This document shows positions 1 to 7,153 of a stretch of DNA of 52,597 bases, piece after piece (positions within the stretch are counted from its first letter, which is position 1; each line of letters starts with the position of its first letter). The stretch spans positions 1 through 52,597 of the forward strand of contig JAHHSJ010000007.1 of the NCBI GenBank assembly GCA_020025295.1, written 5' to 3'. The translations under genes and the position numbers were made by a program. The DNA is from Oscillospiraceae bacterium. Lineage in GTDB: Bacteria > Bacillota > Clostridia > Oscillospirales > Oscillospiraceae. The notes beneath the pieces were generated by a model. That model searched no databases, was not told the DNA's origin, and was given only the letters and a program-made list of their open reading frames with translations.

Positions 1-219
1 ATCATCGTGGTGATGATGCTCATGACCACAGCCGCAGTCATCATCGTGGTGGTGATGTTCGTGACCACAGCAGCAGTCATCATCGTGGTGATGATGCTCG
101 TGACCACAATCGCATTCGTCATGATGATGGTCGTGCGTTTCTTCCATAGGGAGGCGGCTGTGCGTGTCGTGCGCGTGGGTGCAGCCGTCATTGTGGGAAT
201 CGGACAGGTGGTTCGACAT
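1..219 (-). CDS. N-terminus of a His/Asp/Cys-rich metal-binding protein (truncated by window edge)
   Basis: Seventy-three codons are visible, running off the left edge. The peptide starts MSNHLSDSHNDG and then carries three near-identical 13-residue units of the form CGHEHHHHDDDC plus C or G (residues about 38-73), which look like zinc, nickel or copper ligands. The start is ATG at 217-219, with GGAGG about 7 bases upstream; an internal ATG (residue 25) lacks a ribosome binding site. Upstream are a strong promoter and a palindromic ArsR/SmtB-type operator, so expression is probably induced by metal excess. Such His-rich leaders occur on P1B-type ATPases, cation diffusion facilitators and metal chaperones. 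The catalytic part lies outside the window, so the family cannot be named. Confidence 0.8.
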   Translation of the reverse strand, partial: MSNHLSDSHNDGCTHAHDTHSRLPMEETHDHHHDECDCGHEHHHHDDDCCCGHEHHHHDDDCGCGHEHHHHDD

Positions 220-244
220 AGGATCGCCTCCGTAAACTCATTCA

Positions 245-274
245 TTAACATATGAACAATTGCTCATATGTTAA
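245..274. promoter_or_regulatory. ArsR/SmtB-type palindromic operator
   Basis: A 30-bp inverted repeat: the left half is TTAACATATGAACAA and the right half reads TTAACATATGAGCAA on the other strand (14 of 15 matching). The ATATGA(A/G)CA half-site resembles 12-2-12 operators of zinc and cadmium sensors such as CzrA and SmtB. It lies just downstream of the minus-strand -10 box, over the expected transcription start, which fits repression of the His-rich gene. Confidence 0.75.
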
Positions 275-278
275 TATG

Positions 279-307
279 ATAATAGCACTGGGCTATTTCG
301 CTGTCAA
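279..307 (-). promoter_or_regulatory. Promoter of the His-rich gene
   Basis: On the minus strand: TTGACA (302-307), 17-bp spacer ending in TGC, then TATTAT (279-284). This is a near-consensus sigma-A promoter with an extended -10, directly followed by the palindromic operator. Confidence 0.8.
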
Positions 308-392
308 TATGAAAGAAATAAAATTTCGGGAAAAGTTTGACCTGTATTCCGGACCGGCTAAGGGGACGGACGGCAGCCGTCCGACGAAACCA

Positions 393-420
393 TTTACTTT
401 GCCGGGATGTATGCTACAAT
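393..420 (+). promoter_or_regulatory. Possible upstream promoter
   Basis: Extended -10 TGC-TACAAT (412-420) with a weak TTTACT (393-398) as -35. It would give a leader of about 300 bases before the Asp23 gene. A GC-rich dyad (CGGACGGC / GCCGTCCG) lies just upstream at about 367-383. Otherwise I see no gene between 275 and 727. Confidence 0.4.
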
Positions 421-634
421 GGGGAAGGGAAGGGGCGGTGCTTTTGACAGCTGCATTTCCCCATGCACACATTATCTATATTATAAGAGCACAAATAGAT
501 AAAATTTGTACGCAAAGGCCAAGGCGGAGAACCGAGTGATTTTCAACGGTTTTGATGTTGATTTTGTGCAAAAATACGGTCTTTTTTGAGAAAAGAAGGA
601 AGTTTTGAACTTTTTCTGAACGGCTGAAAAGTAC

Positions 635-663
635 TTGTATTTTTAACGCAAATAGAATAAAAT
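635..663 (+). promoter_or_regulatory. Promoter of the Asp23-fakA operon
   Basis: TTGTAT (635-640), 17-bp spacer, TAAAAT (658-663), about 65 bases before the Asp23 start codon. The -35 is weak, the -10 good. Confidence 0.55.
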
Positions 664-727
664 AAATAATGAGTTTCTGTGAAATTGTACGCGCCGTTTT
701 TACGGCGAGGAAAGGAAGTGCTCCGGA

Positions 728-1078
728 ATGAGAATTCAGATGGAAAAAGGCTGGGTCATTATCGGTAACGATGTGTTTACCCAGATTGCAGGCGCAGTTG
801 CAACCAATTGCTTTGGCGTCAAGGGTATGGCGGTTCGTTCCAAGACCGATGGTCTGGTCCATTTGCTCCGCCGTGAGTCCATGTCGAAGGGCGTCAAGGT
901 GACCGCCAACGAAGACGGCAGCGTCACCATTGATCTGCATATCATTGTGGACAGCGGCGTCAATATCGCTGCAATCAGCAGTGCAATCACGAAGGAAGTT
1001 GCTTATAAGGTCAAGCAGTTTACCGGTGTTGAGGTAAGCAGCGTGGAGATCTTTATCGACTCCGTCTCTTTTGCCTAA
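728..1078 (+). CDS. Asp23/Gls24 family protein (YloU-like)
   Basis: This 116-residue protein has the Asp23/Gls24 fold pattern: an N-terminal IGNDVFTQIAGAVATN segment, a central SVTIDLHIIVDSGVNI strand, and a C-terminal EVAYKVKQFTGVEVSSVEIFI helix-strand. Family members are alkaline-shock or envelope-stress proteins of unknown biochemistry. In Firmicutes this short form (YloU) sits directly upstream of the DAK2-domain fatty acid kinase gene, as here, 53 bases away. The start ATG at 728 follows a purine-rich AGGAAAGGAAG; an internal ATG at 740 is possible but worse placed. It shares a transcript with fakA, and the pairing suggests a membrane-linked role in fatty acid handling (inference). Confidence 0.9.
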   Translation: MRIQMEKGWVIIGNDVFTQIAGAVATNCFGVKGMAVRSKTDGLVHLLRRESMSKGVKVTANEDGSVTIDLHIIVDSGVNIAAISSAITKEVAYKVKQFTGVEVSSVEIFIDSVSFA

Positions 1079-1131
1079 AGCCGAGCGCGGTAAGGCGAGT
1101 GAATGGATAACTGAAAGGAAGAAACAGATTT

Positions 1132-2778
1132 ATGATTGATATCATCGAGGGTGAACAGCTGCGCAGCATGATCCGATACGGCGCTGCCGCTATTCAGGCT
1201 GAGAAGCAGGCAATCAATGATTTGAATGTGTTCCCTGTGCCTGACGGTGACACCGGCACCAACATGAGCATGACCATCGGCGCGGCTGTGACGGCCCTTG
1301 CCAACAAGTCCGGCAATGTGAGCGAGATTGCCGCAGCCAACGCTTCTGCGCTGCTGCGCGGCGCCCGCGGCAACTCCGGCGTCATTCTGTCCCTGCTGTT
1401 CCGGGGCATTTCCCGTTCTCTGAAGGGCAAGGAAACCATGGACGGTGTGGATTTTGCCGCCGCTCTGGCGGAGGGCGTTTCCGCTGCCTACGGCGCTGTG
1501 ATGAAGCCCGCTGAGGGCACCATCCTGACCGTGGCCCGTCTGTCCGCAGACCGTGCTGCCGAGGCCTGCATGGAAGATACCAGCTTCCAGTATGTGCTGG
1601 AGGCCGTTCTGGCTCGGGGCGAAGAGGCTCTGGCAGATACCGTGAATCAGAACCCGGTGCTGAAGAAAGCAGGCGTCGTGGACGCCGGCGGCAAGGGCTT
1701 CCTGGTGATTATGGGCGGTATGCTGTCCTTCCTGAACGGTGAGCCGATGGCCGAGGGCGGCGAAGAGGTGGAAGTGAAGGCTAAGGCCGACTTCACCACC
1801 TTTGAAACCGGTGAAATCAAGTTCGGTTACTGCACGGAGTTCATCTGCTCCCGTGACAACGATAAGGACCCCAGCGCACTGCGCACCTTCCTGAACGATC
1901 TGGGCGACAGCATGGTGCTGGTGGATGACGAAGAGATCATCAAGGTACATGTCCACACCAACCATCCCGGCAAGGTGCTGGAAGAGGCCCTCACCTACGG
2001 CGCTCTGCTGAAGGTGAAGATCGAGAATATGCGTGAGCAGCACACCGAGCTGATGAGCGAGATGGGCGAGGCTCAGCAGCAGGACGACGGCGAGCGCAAG
2101 ATTGCTCCCAATGAGAAGAAGTACGGCTTCGTTTCCGTCTGCGCAGGCGACGGCCTGAACGAAGTGTTTACCGATCTGGGCGTGGACGCCATGGTGTCCG
2201 GCGGTCAGACCATGAACCCCTCCACCGAGGACCTGCTGAAGATGGTGGACGCCACTCCAGCAGAGGTGGTCTTTGTCCTGCCCAACAACAAGAACATTAT
2301 CATGGCCGCTCAGCAGTGCATCCCTCTGTCTGAGACCAAGAAGGTCGTGGTCGTGGAGACCAAGACCGTGCCTCAGGGCATTGCCGCTATGATGGCAGTG
2401 GATCTGGAAGCAGAGAACGAGGATGTGCTGGCGGAAGCGATGATGGAAGCAGCTCAGAATGTCCAGACCGCTCAGATCACTTACGCTGCCCGTAATTCCG
2501 ACATGGACGGCCTGAGCATCAAGGAAGGCGACTATCTGGCTCTGCTGAACGGCAAGCTGCACGGCACCTCTCCTGATATTAACGAAACCCTCGTCTCTCT
2601 GGCTAACTCCGCCAAGGAGGCCGACGCCGAGTTCATCACTCTGTTCTACGGCGAGGATGTCACCGAGGAGCAGGCAGCTGAGGCAGAGGCTGTGTTCAGC
2701 AAGATTTGCCCCGACGCAGAGGTTACCACCATTGCCGGCGGTCAGCCTGTGTACTACTATCTGATTTCCATCGAGTAA
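1132..2778 (+). CDS. fakA: Fatty acid kinase ATP-binding subunit FakA (DAK2 domain, YloV)
   Basis: FakA phosphorylates fatty acids held by DegV/FakB proteins to acyl-phosphates for phospholipid synthesis. The 548-residue protein has the expected family length. Residues 1-200 form the DhaL-like kinase domain, with the Mg-ATP motif VFPVPDGDTGTNM (Asp38 and Asp40) and GARGNSGVILS. A middle domain follows (GYCTEFIC, KVHVHTNHPGKVLE), then a DegV-like C-terminal domain from about residue 320 (GFVSVCAGDGLNEVF, VFVLPNNKNIIMAA). GAAAGGAAG lies upstream of the ATG. A DegV-family partner is encoded at 11725 in this window. A terminator follows directly. An older annotation for this family is dihydroxyacetone kinase-like; dihydroxyacetone is not the expected substrate. 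Confidence 0.95.
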   Translation: MIDIIEGEQLRSMIRYGAAAIQAEKQAINDLNVFPVPDGDTGTNMSMTIGAAVTALANKSGNVSEIAAANASALLRGARGNSGVILSLLFRGISRSLKGKETMDGVDFAAALAEGVSAAYGAVMKPAEGTILTVARLSADRAAEACMEDTSFQYVLEAVLARGEEALADTVNQNPVLKKAGVVDAGGKGFLVIMGGMLSFLNGEPMAEGGEEVEVKAKADFTTFETGEIKFGYCTEFICSRDNDKDPSALRTFLNDLGDSMVLVDDEEIIKVHVHTNHPGKVLEEALTYGALLKVKIENMREQHTELMSEMGEAQQQDDGERKIAPNEKKYGFVSVCAGDGLNEVFTDLGVDAMVSGGQTMNPSTEDLLKMVDATPAEVVFVLPNNKNIIMAAQQCIPLSETKKVVVVETKTVPQGIAAMMAVDLEAENEDVLAEAMMEAAQNVQTAQITYAARNSDMDGLSIKEGDYLALLNGKLHGTSPDINETLVSLANSAKEADAEFITLFYGEDVTEEQAAEAEAVFSKICPDAEVTTIAGGQPVYYYLISIE

Positions 2779-2796
2779 TCGAAAGCAAAAACAATG

Positions 2797-2832
2797 AGCG
2801 GCGCAGTCCCTGTGGAACTGCGCCGCTTTTTT
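2797..2832 (+). terminator. Terminator of the Asp23-fakA operon
   Basis: Stem AGCGGCGCAGT / ACTGCGCCGCT (11 bp) followed by six T. On the other strand the hairpin is followed by a TTTTT run, so it probably also ends the convergent DUF4830 gene. Confidence 0.9.
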
Positions 2833-3265
2833 ACCGCTTCAGGCTGCGAATGAAGCCGGTCAGTGAGGCACTTCGCAGGTCGCCGCCGACGACCTGCCCC
2901 TCCCGGACCAGCAGGTCGGCCAGCACATCCGCTTCGCCGCTGGGATAGTTCCGTACAGCGAAGGTGTACCGCCGGACCGTCTGCCCCAGATCGTCCCGAA
3001 GGTCAAATCCGGCCTCCTGCTGTAAGTTCAGATAGTCCTCACTGAGCTGCGTATCCAGCTGAAACTCCTCATTGGAGAGGGGTGTGGGGTCTACTTCCCA
3101 GCCCAGCTTGTCCAGTGTGTCCAAACAGAGGGATACCTCGTCAGCCGGTGCGATGACGGGTCTGGAGCTGTGCCGGGGCAGCAGGAGCAGCGCAAGGAGC
3201 AGAAGTGCAGCCGCCATGGCGGTAACGAGCAAGGTTCGTTTTTTTATCTTACATACAATAAACAT
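2831..3265 (-). CDS. DUF4830-type membrane-anchored protein
   Basis: This 144-residue protein has one N-terminal membrane segment (about residues 10-30, LLVTAMAAALLLLALLLL) and an extracytoplasmic domain. That domain carries the features I associate with DUF4830: LGWEVDPTPLS near the start, QQEAGFDLRDD and RYTFAVRNYPSG in the middle, and GQVVGGDLRSASLTGFIRSL at the end. Function is unknown. I chose ATG at 3265 because GAGGTGG lies 6 bases upstream; an in-frame GTG at 3274 would overlap that ribosome binding site. The gene is convergent with fakA and shares its terminator, and is divergent from the pseudouridine synthase gene. Confidence 0.75.
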   Translation of the reverse strand: MFIVCKIKKRTLLVTAMAAALLLLALLLLPRHSSRPVIAPADEVSLCLDTLDKLGWEVDPTPLSNEEFQLDTQLSEDYLNLQQEAGFDLRDDLGQTVRRYTFAVRNYPSGEADVLADLLVREGQVVGGDLRSASLTGFIRSLKR

Positions 3266-3330
3266 CTTGTCCACCTCAGGAGTAGTCTATGCATCGGGTG
3301 GGCATTTTAGAATGAGAAGCGGAGGAAGGT

Positions 3331-4038
3331 ATGGGAAAGCAACTTCGTTTGGATAAGCTGCTGGCAGACACCGGGCGTTGGAGCCGCAAGGACGCAAAAT
3401 TGCTGCTGAAGCAGGGCAGAGTGCAGGTGGACGGCAGTGTGGAAAAAAGTGGAGATCGGAAAGTGGACCCGGAGCTTGCCGCCGTGGCAGTGGACGGAGA
3501 AGTGCTGCGCTGGACGGAATATCGGTATCTGATGCTGAATAAGCCCGGCGGAGTGCTGACCGCCACCGAGGATCGCCGCCAGAAGACGGTGCTGGACCTG
3601 CTGCCGCCGGAGTATCGGGACCTGTTCCCGGTGGGGCGGCTGGATAAGGACACGGAGGGGCTTCTGCTGCTGACAGACGACGGAGCGCTGGCGCACCACC
3701 TGCTTTCCCCCAGACATCATGTGGACAAGCGCTATCTGGCCAACATCGACGGCGAGGTGGATGCGGCAGATGTGCAGGCCTTCCGGGACGGTATCGTGCT
3801 GGGGGACGGCACAGTGTGCCTGTCGGCAGAATTGGAGTCCATGGGACAGGGACAGTGTCTGGTGACGCTGCGGGAAGGAAAGTTCCATCAGGTCAAGCGG
3901 ATGTTGGCCTCCCGGGGCAAGCCTGTGGTGGGGCTGAAACGGCTTTCCATGGGTCCTTTGCAGCTGGATGAGACGCTGAAACCCGGTGAATTTCGGCCTC
4001 TTACGGCAGAAGAGCAATTCGAGTTGAAAAAGCTGTAA
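3331..4038 (+). CDS. RsuA/RluB/E/F family pseudouridine synthase
   Basis: This enzyme isomerises a uridine of ribosomal RNA to pseudouridine. It has an N-terminal S4 RNA-binding domain (LRLDKLLADTGRWSRKDAK through GRVQVDG), then the catalytic domain. LMLNKPGGVLTATED and GRLDKDTEGLLLLTDDG are visible, the latter carrying catalytic Asp105. The C-terminal FHQVKRMLASRGKPVVGLKR completes the family signature. The length of 235 residues matches RsuA, which acts on 16S U516; a 23S rRNA target (RluB/F type) cannot be excluded. The start ATG follows GGAGGAAGGT. No clear terminator follows. Confidence 0.93.
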   Translation: MGKQLRLDKLLADTGRWSRKDAKLLLKQGRVQVDGSVEKSGDRKVDPELAAVAVDGEVLRWTEYRYLMLNKPGGVLTATEDRRQKTVLDLLPPEYRDLFPVGRLDKDTEGLLLLTDDGALAHHLLSPRHHVDKRYLANIDGEVDAADVQAFRDGIVLGDGTVCLSAELESMGQGQCLVTLREGKFHQVKRMLASRGKPVVGLKRLSMGPLQLDETLKPGEFRPLTAEEQFELKKL

Positions 4039-4078
4039 AATTTTTCGTCATTTTATACAAAATAGTGTGCCAAACCTA

Positions 4079-4107
4079 TTGAAAAAGACAAGGGGAAATG
4101 CTAAGAT
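4079..4107 (+). promoter_or_regulatory. Promoter of the PucR/CdaR-like gene
   Basis: TTGAAA (4079-4084), 17-bp spacer, TAAGAT (4102-4107). Confidence 0.75.
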
Positions 4108-4164
4108 ATATATATCTATTGGCGAGTTTGTACAAGCACTTTGTTAAGGGAGGAAGGATTAAGT

Positions 4165-5256
4165 ATGTCCAGCCGCGTTTTTCAGAGCGTAGTCCTGCAG
4201 TTGAAGGAGAGCACCACCCGCGCAATCGGCGTGATTGACGCAAGTGGTGCAGTTGTGGCCTGCAGTGAGCTGAATCGCATTGGCGAGATCCTGTCCGGCA
4301 GTGTGGATGTCATCAGTGCAGAGCACGGTGGCCTTATCATCCACAATGGCAATACATTCAAGGCTCTGCACAGCATGGGCGGTCAGTTTGACTATGCCGT
4401 CTTTGTTGCGGGCGAGGATGATGCCTCCGGCATGATTTGCTCTATGGCATCTGTGGCATTGAACGGTGCCAAGGCGTATTTTGACGAAAAGCACGATAAG
4501 GCAACCTTTGTGAAGAGCATCCTGTCGGACAACATCCTGTTGGGTGACATCTATGTCCGTGCCAAGGAACTGCACTTTGTTGCCGAAGCACCCCGCGCCG
4601 TGTTCCTGATCCGTCAGGAGGAGAGCGTGGATGTGTCTGTGATCGATGTGATCCAGAATATGTACCCCGACCGCCAGAATGACTATGTCATTTCCATCAG
4701 CGAGACGGATGTGGCTCTGGTGAAGCAGGTCCCCGAGAACATCACCACCAAGGACCTTTATAAGGTTGCCAAGGGAATTGAAGAGGCCGTGTCCACCGAG
4801 CTGAAGGTGAAGGTCATCATCGGCATCGGCACCGTGGTGAATCATGTCCGTGATCTGGCCCGTGCCTATCAGGAGGCACAGATGGCCATTGAGGTCGGCA
4901 AGGTGTTTGAGACTGAGCGCAGTGTCATCAACTATGAGAATCTGGGCATCGGCCGTCTGATTTATCAGCTGCCTACCACTTTGTGCGATATGTTCCTGCA
5001 GGAAGTGTTCAAGAAGAACCCCATTGATTCCCTGGATCAGGAGACCCTGTTCACCATCAATAAGTTCTTTGAGAACAACCTGAATGTGTCCGAAACCGCC
5101 CGTAAGCTCTTCGTCCACCGTAACACTCTGGTGTATCGTCTGGAGAAGATTAAAAAGCTTACCGGTCTGGACCTGCGTGAGTTTGACGACGCCATCACCT
5201 TCAAGGTGGCATTGATGGTCAAAAAGTACCTCACCTCCCGTGGAATTGACTTATAA
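4165..5256 (+). CDS. PucR/CdaR-like transcriptional regulator
   Basis: A 363-residue cytoplasmic protein. The C-terminal 75 residues are a PucR-type helix-turn-helix (NNLNVSETARKLFVHRNTL, then VYRLEKIKKLTGLDL). The middle part resembles the GGDEF-like ligand domain of CdaR-class regulators. The N-terminal 120 residues (from MSSRVFQSVVLQLKEST) may sense a ligand I cannot name. The start ATG at 4165 follows AAGGGAGGAAGG; a TTG at 4141 would precede that ribosome binding site and is unlikely. It is a single-gene unit with its own promoter and terminator, so the target is not obvious from context. Family members respond to purine metabolites or sugar acids; the ligand here is unknown. Confidence 0.82.
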   Translation: MSSRVFQSVVLQLKESTTRAIGVIDASGAVVACSELNRIGEILSGSVDVISAEHGGLIIHNGNTFKALHSMGGQFDYAVFVAGEDDASGMICSMASVALNGAKAYFDEKHDKATFVKSILSDNILLGDIYVRAKELHFVAEAPRAVFLIRQEESVDVSVIDVIQNMYPDRQNDYVISISETDVALVKQVPENITTKDLYKVAKGIEEAVSTELKVKVIIGIGTVVNHVRDLARAYQEAQMAIEVGKVFETERSVINYENLGIGRLIYQLPTTLCDMFLQEVFKKNPIDSLDQETLFTINKFFENNLNVSETARKLFVHRNTLVYRLEKIKKLTGLDLREFDDAITFKVALMVKKYLTSRGIDL

Positions 5257-5270
5257 TCTGAAGTTTTTTG

Positions 5271-5304
5271 AGTGGGTCGGCAGTTTTGCCGACCCACTTT
5301 TTTG
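5271..5304 (+). terminator. Terminator of the regulator gene
   Basis: Twelve-bp stem AGTGGGTCGGCA / TGCCGACCCACT with a 4-base loop and a run of T. Confidence 0.93.
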
Positions 5305-5338
5305 TAATTGTTAATTTTTGTAGACATTTGAAATTAAA

Positions 5339-5367
5339 TTGACATAATTATGGGCTGCGTGTATAAT
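5339..5367 (+). promoter_or_regulatory. Consensus promoter of the ftsEX operon
   Basis: TTGACA (5339-5344), 17-bp spacer, TATAAT (5362-5367): a perfect sigma-A consensus about 50 bases before ftsE. Confidence 0.9.
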
Positions 5368-5416
5368 TATCAATGTATTTGGAGAAATTTAACCCATTTC
5401 TTGAGTGAGGTATCAT

Positions 5417-6121
5417 ATGATTCGATTCAGCAATGTAAGAAAGAAATATCCCAACGGGACCGTGGCCCTGAAGGGACTGTCGTTTGAGCTGAAAGACGGA
5501 GAATTTGCCTTTCTGGTGGGTCCTTCCGGCGCAGGCAAGAGCACCATTCTGAGCCTGCTGACCGCCGAGGAGCCGATCACCGGGGGCAATCTCATGGTCA
5601 ACGGCTACAACCTGAACACCATCCGCCCCAAGCAGGTGCCTTATCTGCGCCGCAGTCTGGGCATCGTCTTTCAGGATTTCCGCCTGATCGAGAAAAAGAC
5701 GGTGTATGACAACATGGCCTTTGCCATGCAGATCATCGGCGCATCCCCCAAGGAAATGCGCCGCCGCATTCCCTATGTGCTGGAGCTGGTGGGCTTGGAA
5801 GGCAAGGAAAACCGCTATCCCGGCGAATTGTCCGGTGGTGAGCAGCAGCGTGTGGCCATTGCCCGCGCACTGGTGAACAACCCCAGCACCATCATTGCCG
5901 ACGAGCCGACCGGTAACTTGGACCCTGACCGCTCTCTGGAGATCATGACGCTTCTGGAGCGGATCAATGCCCTGGGCACCTCTATGCTTGTAGTCACCCA
6001 CGAGCAGGGACTGGTGAACCATTTTAACAAGCGAGTGATTCATATTGAGGACGGCAAGGTCGTCGGTGATGAGGAGGACGGATTCTACATCTATGAAGAG
6101 AACGAAGAGAAGAAGTCGTAA
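5417..6121 (+). CDS. ftsE: Cell division ATP-binding protein FtsE
   Basis: The ATPase half of the FtsEX complex, which couples ATP hydrolysis at the septum to activation of cell wall hydrolases. In 234 residues it shows Walker A GPSGAGKST (from residue 35), the Q-loop region GIVFQDFRLI, signature LSGGEQQRVAIARAL, Walker B IIADEPTGNLD and the switch VVTHE. The N-terminal IRFSNVRKKYPNG and the RLIEKKTVYDNMAFAM segment are typical of FtsE rather than other LolD-like ATPases. The start ATG at 5417 follows GAGTGAGG; a GTG at 5405 overlaps that site. It overlaps ftsX by about 29 bases and leads an operon of four genes. Confidence 0.96.
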   Translation: MIRFSNVRKKYPNGTVALKGLSFELKDGEFAFLVGPSGAGKSTILSLLTAEEPITGGNLMVNGYNLNTIRPKQVPYLRRSLGIVFQDFRLIEKKTVYDNMAFAMQIIGASPKEMRRRIPYVLELVGLEGKENRYPGELSGGEQQRVAIARALVNNPSTIIADEPTGNLDPDRSLEIMTLLERINALGTSMLVVTHEQGLVNHFNKRVIHIEDGKVVGDEEDGFYIYEENEEKKS

Positions 6122-6998
6122 TTTCGGCTATTATGTGCGCGAAGGATTCCGAGGCTTTATCGGACACGGCTTCATGTCCTTGGCTGCCGTCACCATCATT
6201 GCAGCCTGCCTGCTGGTCACCGGAAGCTTTTCTCTGGTCGCACTGAATATTGATTATAACCTGACTAAGCTGATGTCGGAAAACGAATTTCTGGCCTATG
6301 TGGATGAGACTCTGACGGATGAAGAGGCCATGGCCATGAAGAGCGACATTGAGCGCATCGACAATGTGGCGGAGGTCACCTTCATCAGCCGTGCTGAAGC
6401 CAAGAGCAGCTATCTGGAAAGCATCGAGGCGGAGGATGACCTCTATAACAGCCTGCCGGACAGCGTGCTGCGCCACCGTTATTCCATCCGCGTGGACGAC
6501 ATCGGCCGTCTGACGGAGACAATTGCAGCTGTGGAGAAGGTCAGCGGAGTGGCAGAAACCAACGCCGCTATTGATGTGGCCAACGGCTTCATCAATCTGC
6601 GCAACGCTATTGCGGTGGTTGCCGTGGGTCTGGTGGGCGTGCTGCTGATCGTGTCCCTGTTTATCGTTTCCAATACCATCAAGCTGGCCACCCTGTCCCG
6701 CCAGCAAGAGATCGCCATCATGAAGATGTGCGGCGCCACCAACGGCTTTATCCGTATGCCCTTCCTGGTGGAAGGCATGCTGCTGGGCCTGCTCAGCGCC
6801 GGCATTGGCTTCGGTCTCCAGTGGGGCCTGTACAGCCTGATGCTGAAGGTGCTTGGCAGCGCCACTTCCATCCAGCTGATCCACATCGTACCCTTTACCA
6901 CGCTGGCTCCCTTTGTGTGTCTGGTGTTCGTGGTGATCGGCCTTCTGGTTGGTGTGTGCGGCAGTATGATGACCATCCGCAAGTATCTCCAGGTTTGA
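6093..6998 (+). CDS. ftsX: Cell division permease-like protein FtsX
   Basis: The membrane half of FtsEX. The protein begins near MKRTKRRSRNFGYYVREGF (301 residues). It has a first membrane helix at about residues 25-45, a large extracellular loop (about 50-175) that should contact the PcsB-like hydrolase, and three C-terminal helices (IAVVAVGLVGVLLIVSLFIV and two more). Before the later helices, SRQQEIAIMKMCGATNGFIR is the FtsX/MacB cytoplasmic motif. The start is uncertain: ATG 6093 has GAGGAGG 15 bases upstream, while ATG 6069 would add eight residues. The reading frame begins inside ftsE, which implies translational coupling. Confidence 0.95.
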   Translation: MKRTKRRSRNFGYYVREGFRGFIGHGFMSLAAVTIIAACLLVTGSFSLVALNIDYNLTKLMSENEFLAYVDETLTDEEAMAMKSDIERIDNVAEVTFISRAEAKSSYLESIEAEDDLYNSLPDSVLRHRYSIRVDDIGRLTETIAAVEKVSGVAETNAAIDVANGFINLRNAIAVVAVGLVGVLLIVSLFIVSNTIKLATLSRQQEIAIMKMCGATNGFIRMPFLVEGMLLGLLSAGIGFGLQWGLYSLMLKVLGSATSIQLIHIVPFTTLAPFVCLVFVVIGLLVGVCGSMMTIRKYLQV

Positions 6999-7015
6999 TT
7001 CGAGGGTGAATAATT

Positions 7016-7135
7016 TTGAGCAAGAATTCCAAGAAAAATTATGGCTGGGATAAGCGCCGTATTGCTATGGCTGCAATTGCCGGCGGAATGGCATTGCTGA
7101 TGTTGATTCAGGTCGTGATGATGACCATTGCGTGA
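7016..7135 (+). CDS. 39-residue single-pass membrane protein inside the ftsEX operon
   Basis: A short gene starting with TTG at 7016 (GAGGGTGA lies upstream) and ending with TGA at 7133-7135. The peptide begins MSKNSKKNYGWDKRRIA: a lysine-rich, cytoplasm-facing head. It then has one hydrophobic segment, AAIAGGMALLMLIQVV, followed by MMTIA. Spacing is tight on both sides (17 bases after ftsX, 18 bases before the M23 gene), so it is surely co-transcribed. I do not recognise a family. Size and layout recall small membrane proteins such as Prli42, without detectable similarity. A role in FtsEX or hydrolase function is inferred from position only. Confidence 0.75.
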   Translation: MSKNSKKNYGWDKRRIAMAAIAGGMALLMLIQVVMMTIA

Positions 7136-7153
7136 CGGAAAGGAGCGTTCAGA

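Noticed and set aside
7..255. Hydrophobic 82-codon frame (MVMMLMTTAAV repeats)
   Set aside because: It is the antisense of the His-rich gene; the repeats are explained by reverse translation of His/Asp codons.
252..539. 95-codon open frame on the plus strand with ATG start
   Set aside because: It runs through the ArsR-type operator and the opposing promoter. It has no ribosome binding site, and its composition is not protein-like.
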